Positions 1 to 12,200 of a stretch of 64,000 nt of DNA are shown piece after piece. The position numbers were made by a program, and so were the translations under genes. The stretch's first letter is position 1. Each line of letters starts with the position of its first letter. The DNA is from Theristus sp. LFF4_11 (taxonomy: Eukaryota > Nematoda > Chromadorea > Monhysterida > Xyalidae). The DNA lies in NCBI GenBank assembly GCA_030248135.1, contig JASANC010001108.1, positions 37,224 to 101,223 on the forward strand, in the 5' to 3' direction. The notes beneath the pieces are model-generated. The model searched no databases. It was not told where the DNA came from and was given only the letters and a program-made list of their open reading frames with translations.

Positions 1-266
1 AGTCTGTCGTTCTGCATAGAAAGCATGCGTCACGTGACCACCAACCAATCAGCTGATTCCCCATAATTTAGAGTTCGACTGTAGTGATGAAAAGCTAGCG
101 CGATACCATTTCACAGTGTCGTCAATAAACTACCAAACATCAAAACCTACAAAACAGAAAAAACAACAAAAAGCGAACATCTTCGCAGTAATTCAATATC
201 AGCTCCGTACTCATCGTCGACCTCATCAACACATAAAAAAACTCAAAACTACGATGATCAACGCAC

Positions 267-3200
267 CTCGAAGCTCAGCGGCGTCACGAACAACTGCGCG
301 CGATCGCCGATGGTGCCGTTGATCTCGACGTTCTTGCTGTCGGATGGCGCCGGTTTTGTTGCGGCCGTCGGCGAAACGAGAGGCACCACAGCTGAGAAAG
401 TTGAGAGAGAGGGAAAAACATAATCAAAACGTGACAATCCAACCAGTCGACTGGTTGCATGACTACTGTTGATCATCGCATTAAGTGGTGCGCACAGTAA
501 AACTCAGTCATTCACCAAGTTTTTTCAGTTTCCACCATGTTCACCACCAAAACCGATTACAGAGCAAAACGAAAAACAAAATACAACCAAAATAGAACAA
601 TAATTAGGTGCAGAGACACTCAACGTGCAAAAAAACGGGTTCTCAGTCAGTATCTTCAGTCAACTACACAATGCAGTGCAGTGATCCTGCGAGCTGCTCC
701 CACCGACCTCGCAGTGCGCTCGTATTTTGCTGCGGTGTCGTGGCGGTGGTCGCCGTCGGCGTCGCCGGTGACACCGGATTGGAGCGAGAGTGCAATTCAA
801 TCGCGTTGATTCCGTTCAGCAGCGATTGTGGCGAGTCAAAGTCGCAGTTCACCGATAAATACTCGAGCAGATCGCCGCTGACGGGCGCGTACGCGAACTG
901 CGTCAGGTATTTGCTGGAAATGGTGCAAAATGATGAACACGTTTTTCGTACAACCGCGTTGCTTCGCGCGACACCAAAGTTGTTCCAGTGAGTTGCTAGC
1001 TACGGAGAGTCTTTGCTTTTGGTTCTGCGAGTCGATGTGTTTGCAGACGTCGAAAGGAGATTAGTTTCATGCTTGATGCGGCAAATTGAAAAGTGACCCG
1101 GACAGATCGCAGGGACTCGGGTGCCAAGTCCCGCGTCACGCAAGAAACCGCTTTCCTAACTATGCGTGCATTGCGAGTCGCAGAACCATAAAAAAAGGAG
1201 AATACCATCTACAACAGTCAAACAACGAAACGAGCTGCATCCGTTCACAATTTCCACCGATCGTTTCAGCCTCGCAGCCACACCTGTACTGCATCATCAG
1301 CAAGTCCGACTGGAGCAGCGGTCGAGTGACGTGCGACGCGAGGTTGACGTCGTTCTCCTCGACCGTCGTGTGGTACGAATCGGCACTGCTCAGCGCGCTG
1401 CCGCGTCGCGCGAGCACAAACTCATCAGCAGCGACGGTGCCGCCAGCCGACGGCGTCGACTCCAAGCGCACCGCCGCCGCCACCGACGCTTGTCGACCTG
1501 TGCAAAGTTTTTTGTGGTTTTTTTTTGTGTCGTTTCAGTCTCCAAATGAAATTGGTTCTTATTCAAAAAGAGCACAAATCATCAATCAAACAATCAATCA
1601 ATCAAATCGATGCAATACAGATTTCGAGCAATCGATACACGTTGAATTTGCTGTGAAACAGTGAAACGGTAAAACCGGGTGGTACAAGCATGCGCTATCT
1701 AAAGCAAAAGTGCAGCAAATCCAACACCAGTCATTTTTCGCTTGAAAAAAAAAGATTTAGTGCATTCAGTTCTTGTCATGCCTCCGAACAAGTGCTCCTC
1801 AAACGAAAGTGTATCCCTCCCAACCAGAGCGCGTCACTCAAAACAGACTAAAAAGCGCCACTAAAAACGTTTCTTGCGTATCGCGTGTCCGTGCCAGACC
1901 ACGATGAAACGGCCCAGTCTGGTTTCCATTCACAATTGGATGCACTAATGCGCGCACATACATGCCGCCGCTGCTGAATCAACCGACTGCACAACGGCGC
2001 TGCGCCAGAGATTGCCGCCGTTGGTCGCCGCCATGTGCTCCGCCCAGTCAGTGCACGTGAACACTGAAACAAACAGAAATGCCATTTCGCAGCGCCTGAT
2101 CAGCAAAATGTAGAAATCTAAACAGTGTACAGTTGATGTGTGAATCACAGAAAATCGACCGGATTGGCTGCATTTCAAATTGGGCTCACTGATTGGTCCA
2201 ACAACCGGCTCGACGCGGCCAATCAACGTGCAAAATTCAAGCACCAGAATGGACAAGTTGCACGTTTTACAGTGTAGCAAACATCGTCCAGTGAGAACCA
2301 ATCCAGACCAGATGGTCTAACCGCCGTGTGGTCGTGTTTTTTTAACAGGGGTGCACTGATGAGAACACCTGAATGTTGAGTGTCTGCACCTAATTGCGAA
2401 ACACTCATGAATCACTATTATTCTGTTTTGGTTGTATTTAACAGCAAATAAAAAAAAACATTCGGGCTTTCTATCTAACCGGGCTTCTCGTCGTAATAGA
2501 TGCTCTGAAACGCAACGGTGCCCTCTGGCGTTTTGTGATTTCGTATTTTCAGCGGCACATTTGCGAGCGGCTGCAGCGGACACTCGAACCAGGTCGGGCC
2601 CAAATGATCGGCGCCGAAAAACTGCGCGCCACCCACGCAGCCGCACGTCGGCGCTGTCGCGTCCCAGAGGAACGTCAGACGGGCGTTCTTGGTGTCGTGA
2701 TTCTGGCGGAGAAAAAGTGTTTGTGATTGATTGTTTTGATTTTTCAGAACTCGCACACCGTGCAGCAGTTCAGGTAAATTGAGCTCAGTTTTAGGTGCTG
2801 GTGCTGAATGGGGGAGGCAAATGGGTACAACTTCAATGAACAGTAACAAAATTCCTGCTTGGCGCATTTCGATTCAACCAATCCATGTGAGCGAGGGCGT
2901 CAGAGTTATTAGATTCTACAATCAACCCGTTGAATGTAACAATAATTTTATTTACAAACCAACTCTAAAAACATTGATTAAGCACATTAATGTCCTACAT
3001 CCGTTCGTTTGTTGAAGCACGATGCAACTTGCATTCAGAGCAACTTTTCCGATTTCGTATTTCAACCTTCACTTTCAATAAACACTTCAATACAAGCGGT
3101 CTCAACCTCAACACCTGGCGATGAGGTCATACGCCTCGTGTTGGTCGGACGTCACCCAAACCGAAATCCACAAATCACAGAAACAGATACGAATCGCTTC

Positions 3201-6200
3201 ACTCCGGTTTTACGCAAAACGAACCTTCATGAACTCGTGTCGCTGCCTCTGGCGCAGTCCGGCGGTGGCGTGGCCGTCCAACGGCAGTGACACGTCGACA
3301 CGGGTGCCGCTCAGTCGTGCGTGGCCGCAGCACAGCCACCGACGGGCGGTGTCCGTGTTGTCGACGATGAATCGAAACAGGCAAAACAAACAGCAATACT
3401 CTGCTCGGTGCTGCGTGTTTTTTAGTGATAATGCGACTCAACACACGCCTTGACCGGCGTCTGTTTCATGCTTGGTCGGCGGCAATTCAAAACTGCTGAA
3501 GTGACCCGACCCGACACCCGGTCGCCGAATCCGGGTCATTCAGGCATGCTTGAATTGCCGCGTCAAGGATGAAACTGTGCCTTTGAAAATTCTTTTCGAC
3601 AATTGTCAACACGTTGAGTCGCAGAACCAAAGTATTTGGAATGCATTAGTGCAGATTCCGCTTTCGTAGGTTTTAAAATTGAAATCTAATCCCAGATTTC
3701 TGCAATTTTCTGCAGCTGCGACTTCTGAGCGAAACACAAACTGATTAATTCATAGGATTCGTCTGATTCAGACTGGATCAACGATTTAGATCCGCAGACA
3801 CGGCGCTCCAACCCTATCTGCAAACAAAAGCCCCTGCTTGCAATTCACATTTCTCATTTCTCTCACGTTTCACCAAAATTTCTGCAACAGCCAACAAAAA
3901 CAAAACGCTCACTGCGTGCAAGCGAGATTCGGCAGACAGAGACTCAGTCCCCAATTGACCGTGGTCGAATGAATGTTGCAGAGGCCGAGACGCGCGGTGC
4001 CCACAGACAAGCGGACGAATGAGTGCCGCTCTGCGATCGCCAATTGCACTCCGTCGAGAGCGAGGCGAAACTGCATGCAAAATTGACAAGGAATTCAAAT
4101 TGAAATTTTTATTTAAAAAACAGTTTTGCAACACGTCTGTTCACCCACCAAGTTTACGGCTCAGTTTCAAAATAAAAACGTCATATTTATAACACAAAAC
4201 AAGTTTGGGGTGAATAACAATCAACAAGAAATCCAAAATCCTTGATGATCAATCCAAATTTTGAGCCATTTCGGTTCTGCCTATCAAATAAAGTTCGCCG
4301 CAAAGACCACATCATCCATCCATCCATCCATCCATTTTATTTCGCGAAAAGCAGGAAACTCCGATAAAACTGTATGAACAGCATGAAATTCGGAGACCCA
4401 ATGATTCAAATGGAACAATACTAATTGGCTGCACTATGGCGGCATTCGACCAATCAGCTGACTTCGCAGTCGACGGTGACTTCGCAAAACAAAAAACGCA
4501 ATGGAACAAAAAAAACTCGCACCATGGAGTACTTCAGTTTGTGCTCTGTCAAACAAGCAACTGGGACACTGGAGCTGGAGCCAGGTGATTTAGGCAATTT
4601 TTGATTCGTTTGGATGTCAGTTGGCGAGTCAGTGAACCTTAAAATGATAAACAAATAGGTCATTGAGTGACCAGTTTTTTTAATAAAAAGTGGAATTTAC
4701 GCAAATTGTACAACTCTTTGTTCACATACATCTATCTCATTGGCTGCATTTTCTTTTGAATATGCCGTTTTTCGAACGACAACAACTAGGTCCGTGTGCA
4801 GTGCGCTCAAAAAGTTCGCGAAACTACAAGCTCTACACAGCAATGAAATGAACACCAAAGATGAAGAGAAAACACGAACACCACCAATCGATTGGGAACG
4901 AAACCACCAAAGAAACAAATGTCCAGAACTTCCGTTTTTTCCCGAATTCACCCACCGTTCGGTGCATTCGGTTGGCGGTTGCATGTGCTGGCAGAACGCG
5001 TGATTGATTGGCGCCACCAGAAGCTCCTCCTCCGCTAGCAGCAAATGCAAGGACGTCTCGAAGAACTGCAGCACTTGTACGAGATCGGCCGGGTGCAACT
5101 GACCGGTCAGTTTGCCGACTAGAATCTGTGTCAGAAACTCAAAAAACTAATCGGGGAACAACACCGAACAGACGTGAGATTTCATGTTGAACTTTGCGTT
5201 CATGAATGCAATGCCTCGGCGGCCATCCATCGCACCGGAATCAGACGTTTACCCATCGGTCGACAGTAAATGTTCCAGAATGTTTAGGGTTTCCGGCGGC
5301 GGGATTTTTTTATATTAAGCAATTATGTTTTTTTTCAATTTGTACAAACAGCTTGTTTACATGCCAACGCACCAAATTGAGGCTACAATATAAGTTGTCG
5401 ATATACAGTCCACTCAGAAGTTAGAAAGAAAGTGCAATCTGTAGGAATAAAATTGACAACATGAAATCGAAATGTGTCATTCTACGTACATCTAGAGACA
5501 AAAAAGTCGTCAACCCTAATGCAGCCAATCAGCTACCCGGTTTTGAATGGTCAAAAACAAAAAAAACTCGCACACACGGACACACACACCTCCATCATCC
5601 AGGCGTACTCGCACGTCGGCGCGTCTGGTGGACATTTGAAGTGCGAGAAACAGCCGTGGCCACGGAACTGGAACGCGTCCAAGCGCAGTTCGCCACCTTG
5701 TTCTGAAGGTTTGCAGAAACAGATTTTGGCGGGAATTTGAATCTGGCAAGCTGACTGGTCGAGTCGACCTAGTGAGCGGAACGGGAACCAATGAGCGACT
5801 CAAGCAAAAACAGCACCAAACAATCCAGCGAGCTGCACCGACTTTCAAGAGTAGGTTTTCGTTTTCAATGTACGAAACTCGTGAATCCAGATCCAGAGAA
5901 AGGTGAACGATGGGTGGTATATCAGACGAACGATGGGTGGTCGAACAATCAATGGGAAAATTATCATTTTTGTAACAATGGAAAACATCACGAAAAAAAT
6001 CTTACGATGTTCGGCTTGAGGCGCGAATCGAACGTGGAACGGCGACAGAGCGACCTGGGTGGAAATCGAGTGATCAACAATTTTGAAGACAAGAACATTG
6101 AACTTTCACACAATTGACACCCAAGGCAGCCTTCAACCCAGACCCGGTAAAACCAATCGCGGTCAGTGAAACCCACCACTGTGCCACCACAAATGAGGCT

Positions 6201-9200
6201 TGGCTTAGGCGGGCGAGACAACCAACGAGTCTGGTTTGACCTGATGCCAACCAAACTCATTTCCCAGCACAAAGTCAACTCGTGACAGAAAACCAAAACC
6301 AAAATCCAGCAACCAACAAGCGACCTGTAATCGAGTCTCGTGGAACTGCTTGTCCATCTCGAACACGAGATGCTCCAAATAGAGTCGTGGGCACGGCAGC
6401 CGGGTCGGGAGCGACTGCCCCGCCGCCCTGCGCGCGCTGTGCACCGTGCTGTAGACCGGGCAGATGCCCTCGGCCTCTTGCACGTCCAGCCAGATGCGCG
6501 TCGCCAGCGGGCGGTAAATGTGCGGGCGGAATTCGGCCGCATTATGACCGTAACGACGGCGGAGGGTCTGTGAATGTAGTCAGTTCATCGAATTAGTAAA
6601 CCCCGTTCACAATTCTTTTAGTTGCCGCTTTACAGTTGCTTGCAGTTTTGTTGGAATGGAGATTTTCAAAAGGGAGTGTGCGGCACTTGTGACTTCCCTC
6701 CTTGAAAATCAAGCAATCATTGGTTGACCGATTTTAAAGACTTGGAAGCAGCTCTGCTCTGCTTTCCGAACTGCAGTCACTTCACAATCATTCTCACAAT
6801 TAGAAAAAAACCAGTGACCTGTCGATCAAACTCGGCGATGTCCGTGAAATGGTCAGCAACACCAGCGAAGTTGTCTTTAAACTCGAATATTAGTCGAATT
6901 AGCAGACCGGTCAGTCTCACTTGCGGCCTTTTGACGGATACCTGAAATAAAAGTAGCGAACACTTGCGCACAGTCATTCTGGGCTTTTCTGTAGTTGACG
7001 TTGCATCCAAAACCCACGGATGAATGTTTTGACGTTTTGACACATATCCTCAAAAGTGCGACAAACGTTGTATTTAATCAAATAGCAGCCAGGCAAAAGG
7101 CGCCCCCCCCACTCAAATGCGTGTAAATCATACTGCGTGTGTTTTGTGTTGTGCTTCCAAAAAAAAACAATTATCATCGCCATATACAAGCAATTAAAAG
7201 CATCTGATACGGGAGAATTGGAACGGTTTTGGGGCAAATTGAAGTCCACTATTGAAGTCCACTGCCTTTTCCTAGTCAACCCAACCGCAAAACACCGTGG
7301 CATACCTCCAGGGTCAACCGGTCTGGCTTCAGCGTTCGAGCGTCGAAATCGGCCGCTCGCACCTTCGCCCACGGTTTCAGCAGTTCAACAGCGACTTTTC
7401 CCGGTAAATTCGACGTGTCGGGCTCGTTGTAGTGAGCGTGATACTGGTAAACGGAGAAAAACGAATGAACGAAAGAAATGGAGAGATGGAAAGAATGGGG
7501 AAAAGTAGAAAATCTGCTGCTGGTTACTGCTTAGAAACTCCAATGTTGTAATTTGTAAACCATTAGCACTTAGCAGACATAAAGTTGCCGTGCAAAAACA
7601 GAACAAGCATAACCGATTACCATGGTCTTTCGGAATTCGGACACCCATTTTACGGTCAACACAAAGTCCGGTACCTACCACCGTAATCGATTTTGGCACG
7701 ATCTTACGTGACCGATCATACCCTCTGTTAACGACAGATCTCATTGATCCGAGATAGCTTTCACAAACTTCCATTATTTCACGAGTTCTGTTTTACGTAG
7801 CACCCACGTGAGCGTTTTCCGCACCAATTTTCAGTGCTTTCTAAAGTCACACGCTCTCTTTTCTTACAGAATATTTGTCCAAAGCTCTCACGTATATTCA
7901 TTCGCAAAACATTGAGCCTCGCGACAGGAGAAACAGAACGGAGTTTTGCAAGAAAACATATTCATGGACAGATCAATTATGTGGTGTTTGATCTCAACCA
8001 AACCAATTCACATTCGTTCTTCTCACTGTAAATGCAACTCAAAGTATCAGCATGCTTTGTATTTTCGCAATGAAAAGTGACACGTTCAAACCAGAGGTGC
8101 ACGGGAGCCATTTTCATGCCTGTTCCTGGTTAGGTAGCCAAACCGGCCAAAAGGGGTAACCTGGTAGGTGAATTTGCTGACTGGGTGAAAAATGAATGAT
8201 TTGTTTGACTGGTGGTTGCTGAAAACTTAGTGTAACCTGGCAGGTGATGCCTGCTCGAATGTCTGTCCCAAACGGCCAACATGCCTGTCCCTGGTCAGGC
8301 CTCTGAGCAAGCAAAACAGGCTCCCGTGCCGTGCGTGTCTGGCTCAAACAAGCCGACGTCACCTGATAGCCGAACAAGGCGGCGGCGGCCGGCGAACGGG
8401 CGACTTCGATCCAGATCAATCTCGATCCGACCACATTTGCCGAGCGCCAGATCGGCTGCGAATGGCGATCGTGGAAGTGCGCGGGCGCGTGCGCGTTCGC
8501 GTGCAACGACTGCATCATCGGCGAGAGCAGACTCTGCTCGGGGAGGCCGACTGAGAGCGCCAGTGTCTCCAAGTTAGCAGACAGCTGCAAATCTGGTGCA
8601 AACGTGTCCACGAGCACACTGGAAACTATTCGAAAAAGGGTGCAGTTGTAAGGCGCATTCATGAAGCAGTAATTAGTGACACGTACAGTATGGCCGAATA
8701 AATAAGGCAGTCCATCAAGGCGGGATCAGTCGCAGACTAGGAGTTGTCTTTTTCAAAAATGCCAATATAATTCATATTCATGTGTGCAAGGGATAAAGAA
8801 TGAACAGAATAGCACGAAGAATCCATTAGTCTAAATGAACGCGTCAAATTTGGCACACAATCTGGTTTCTGAAGGTCTTTTTTCTTTCATTCAAATTTCG
8901 CGCGCTCCTTGCACTCTGAAAAAAGCTGCCATGTTTACTCGGCCATTCCGTAGCTGTGTTGAAGCATAGCTTTGCGATCACTAAATACTGCTTCACTTTC
9001 GAGTGCACTCGAGCCGTCCGAGACTCGGTTCATAATACAAGCTGCGCTCAGTTCCGCAACAGCATCGTTACATCGCATTCGCGTGCTGTGGTAAAACGGA
9101 TGCAGTGCAGGCACTAGCGGCCGAGTGAGCATTCGCGCTCTAAAAAGCAGGTCAGGAAAATGCCGCCCACGTGCAGCCTGGCTGACGCAAACTGCTGCGA

Positions 9201-12200
9201 CACATTTTCTCAAACAGTGGCGACAATGAACAACAACAACAACAACAACAACAACATTCTCAAAGGTGATATCACAAAAAAGTGGCATTCATGAAGCAGC
9301 ATACAGTGACACGTAGCTACGCGTTCACTAAATACGGCTTCATGAAAGCCGCTTCACGCAGCAGCGCCACAGAGCTGGCAAGCCAATCATAGCGAGCAAA
9401 TCGCACAAAACACCGCCCACCTTCCATCATCGCCCACCTTGATGTCGAACGACTCGGCCATAAACTCGGTGAACGGCAGATCAAATGCGAGCGACAGGCG
9501 GCGGCCGGCCAGTGAAACGAGCGTGTTCTCAGCATTGGACGACGTCGACGTGTCCAGCCAGTTCTGGTGGTTCATTGGAAGCAGCACGTCAAAGTCCTTC
9601 ACGGTCACCTGCGACGTTGTTGGCAAGAGATTGCAAAATTGAATTTTTTTTGAAAAAATAAAAATGAATCTAGCGTATCTCCAAAACGACGTATTCTTTT
9701 TCCAACCGTTGTGATCGCTAGAATGCAACATGGGGATTTAGCAGGTCAAAAGCAGTGGCAAAATGCAAAACACATCTGAGCCAACCTCAAATCGCCACGT
9801 GTACGGAATGAACGAGCAAATGTCGGCCGGATGCTCGCTCGACCACTGATTGAATAGATCGACCAGGAAATTCTTGTGCAAAAAGACAAACGTGCCTGAA
9901 AGTCAGGGAGTACTCAAGCTTTGAACACAGGGAAAAACATAATTCTTCAAACCTGTCACTTTTTTGGCAAAATACAGAGCTCGCGAAACTTTGATTGAAT
10001 CACAGAAGAACGAACCGGACTCGAGTTTGGTCGGAATTAAAAACACCATTTCTGGCGGAACCTGTCTTTTTTCCAAACCCATTCTATCATCACCATTCTT
10101 TCATCTGTAATTTGTGAAAAAGTGACAGGTTTAAAGAAACATGCTGTACGTACACAAACGAACGAAGAAAATACCAGTACCAGTTATTCTAAATTCAGTG
10201 AATCAACAAGCATTTTTGGCCGGTTTGCCGAGCTTTCCCGGACCGCCCATGATCGTACAATTGAGTCACTCACAAAAGCACCAAAAACAACCAAAAGCAA
10301 ACAAACACCACCAACAAGTGGCCTTGACGACGTCAAATTTGAACGTCCACAACTGATGTTGGTTCCAAAGACGCGGATAGTGACAATGACAGTCGAACAC
10401 AATTCGATCGCAGTCAAACAGATTCTGGTACTCTAAGCTCGTGCTGGAGTCGACCGAAAGCAGCTGGCCGCTGATCAGGGTGGTGTAACCGTCGTCGCCA
10501 ACCACCCACGGACCGTGCACCTGCAAACGAAAACCAACCGCGTGCGTTTTTGTCAGCAGCACAGAATTGAGTAAAAAGTGAAACGGGAACGAAGATGAAC
10601 AAGAACACACCTGAACGACACAAATTTACTCGAATGTAGCAGCAAATGTAAAACACAAAAATAGACAGAAAACTCAAGGCGGATACGAACATCGATGTGC
10701 GTGCCGGACTTCAGCGTTGCGTAGACACCCTTCGGCTCGTCGCCTCGCATGAACAAAACATCAACCGTGGCGTCGTTCAGCATTGTGAACCTGCGAATGA
10801 AACAAAACCCTTCGAGCGAAAATTCGGATTCCATTGCCTTCCAGGGGAAACGCAGCGGCCGAAAGCCATCCATCAAGATCAAGATGGGCGCTCAGATCAC
10901 TGGTGCCTCCAGGAAAGTGCGTCACTTTGGCTGTGCCGCGCTGGTGGCGAGGCGAGCGCATTGGTTCACAGGACAATATCGTTCATACACCTCTGCCAGA
11001 AAAAACGAGAATTGGTACCATCGCATTTCTGGAATCGGTAGGGGGCCCGAGCCCGAGACTGTAGTGTTGCCGCGGTACAACCGAACCGTCAGCAATTTGA
11101 ATAAGCGGTACCGAAACCGCATCGGAATATTTTTTGCCATTTTAAACCAAACCGTTGCTAACCAACCAGAAAACAACGTTTGCTGAAACCAAAACAAAAC
11201 AAAAAACTCATCTAATCACCCATGACGCCAAAAATACGTGAACCGCGGCAACACCAGCCTACAAAGCAACCAATCCAAAAAAAAACAGTCGAGAAGTCGA
11301 AACCTGCAAACAAGCAGCCAGGCATCACACCTAGAGGTGGAATTTTTCGGAAAAAAATAACATCGTGAAACAATTCCGGAACTTTTACCGGAAAAGAATA
11401 CCGTAAATCACGTGCCATCTCTAATCACACCTGAAATCCCACTTGACATACACCCGTCTGCGGCCGCGCGTCGGCATCCGCGTGACCGGATGCGTCGCGT
11501 ACTCTTGCGGCACGAAGAACGAATAGAGCAGCTCACGTTGTTTATCCGCCCACGGCCCGTACGAGACGGCTGTGTTCTTGCCCAGGCGAACGTCCGTGTG
11601 CCACCGCGGCACCGCCGTTTGCGCACATTGGCGATCGCACCAAAATGGCAAACGGAACACTTGTGGAGGTGCGAGCGAACATTGGCGAAGGTCAAGTTCA
11701 ATGATGCTGATGAGGCTTAATGGTGCTTTTTGGTATCCAGGCAGGTGCGTCTCTGGCATCCGTCTCACAGTCACAGCGGGCGCCAAACGCGCGTACGATT
11801 TGTCGCGGAGCTCGCAGGAAAAGCAGCCATGTGACTGCCATGCAGCCCTCGGCGCAACGCCGAGCTGATACGAGTTGCAACACTCGCCAGCCGCAACACA
11901 ACCACAAATGTTCAAAGTAAAATCAGTCGAGCAACGACCAAAATGTTCTTATTTTAGAAAGGCATACAAGAGTAATCTTGAAACCTCCGAAAGCGACTCC
12001 GCAAAATCAAATCAGCCACATAAACGCCAGCATAGAATTCTAGTTTGTCGCACATGACGTCACGTCGGTGTATACTGACACACGGTGTATATATGGTCAC
12101 ACATGACGTCACTTCTGTGCGCCAAGTTCGCCTGAGCAGACTGTATATGATTTTTTTAAACGTGTCCCACTGAAATGACGTCATGTGCCGCCAAACATGC

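Noticed and set aside
9080..9139. Possible extra bltp1 exon with an RPLVPALHPFYH stretch resembling the family
   Set aside because: Its phase does not fit either neighbour, and the direct join 9438 to 8584 is in phase and aligns without a gap to the conserved order.
9957..10066. Open minus-strand segment in bltp1 with acceptor and donor, looking like an extra exon
   Set aside because: It lies inside a family B element with inverted ends. Joining the flanking exons directly is in phase and restores conserved bltp1 residues, while including it inserts about 36 unconserved residues.
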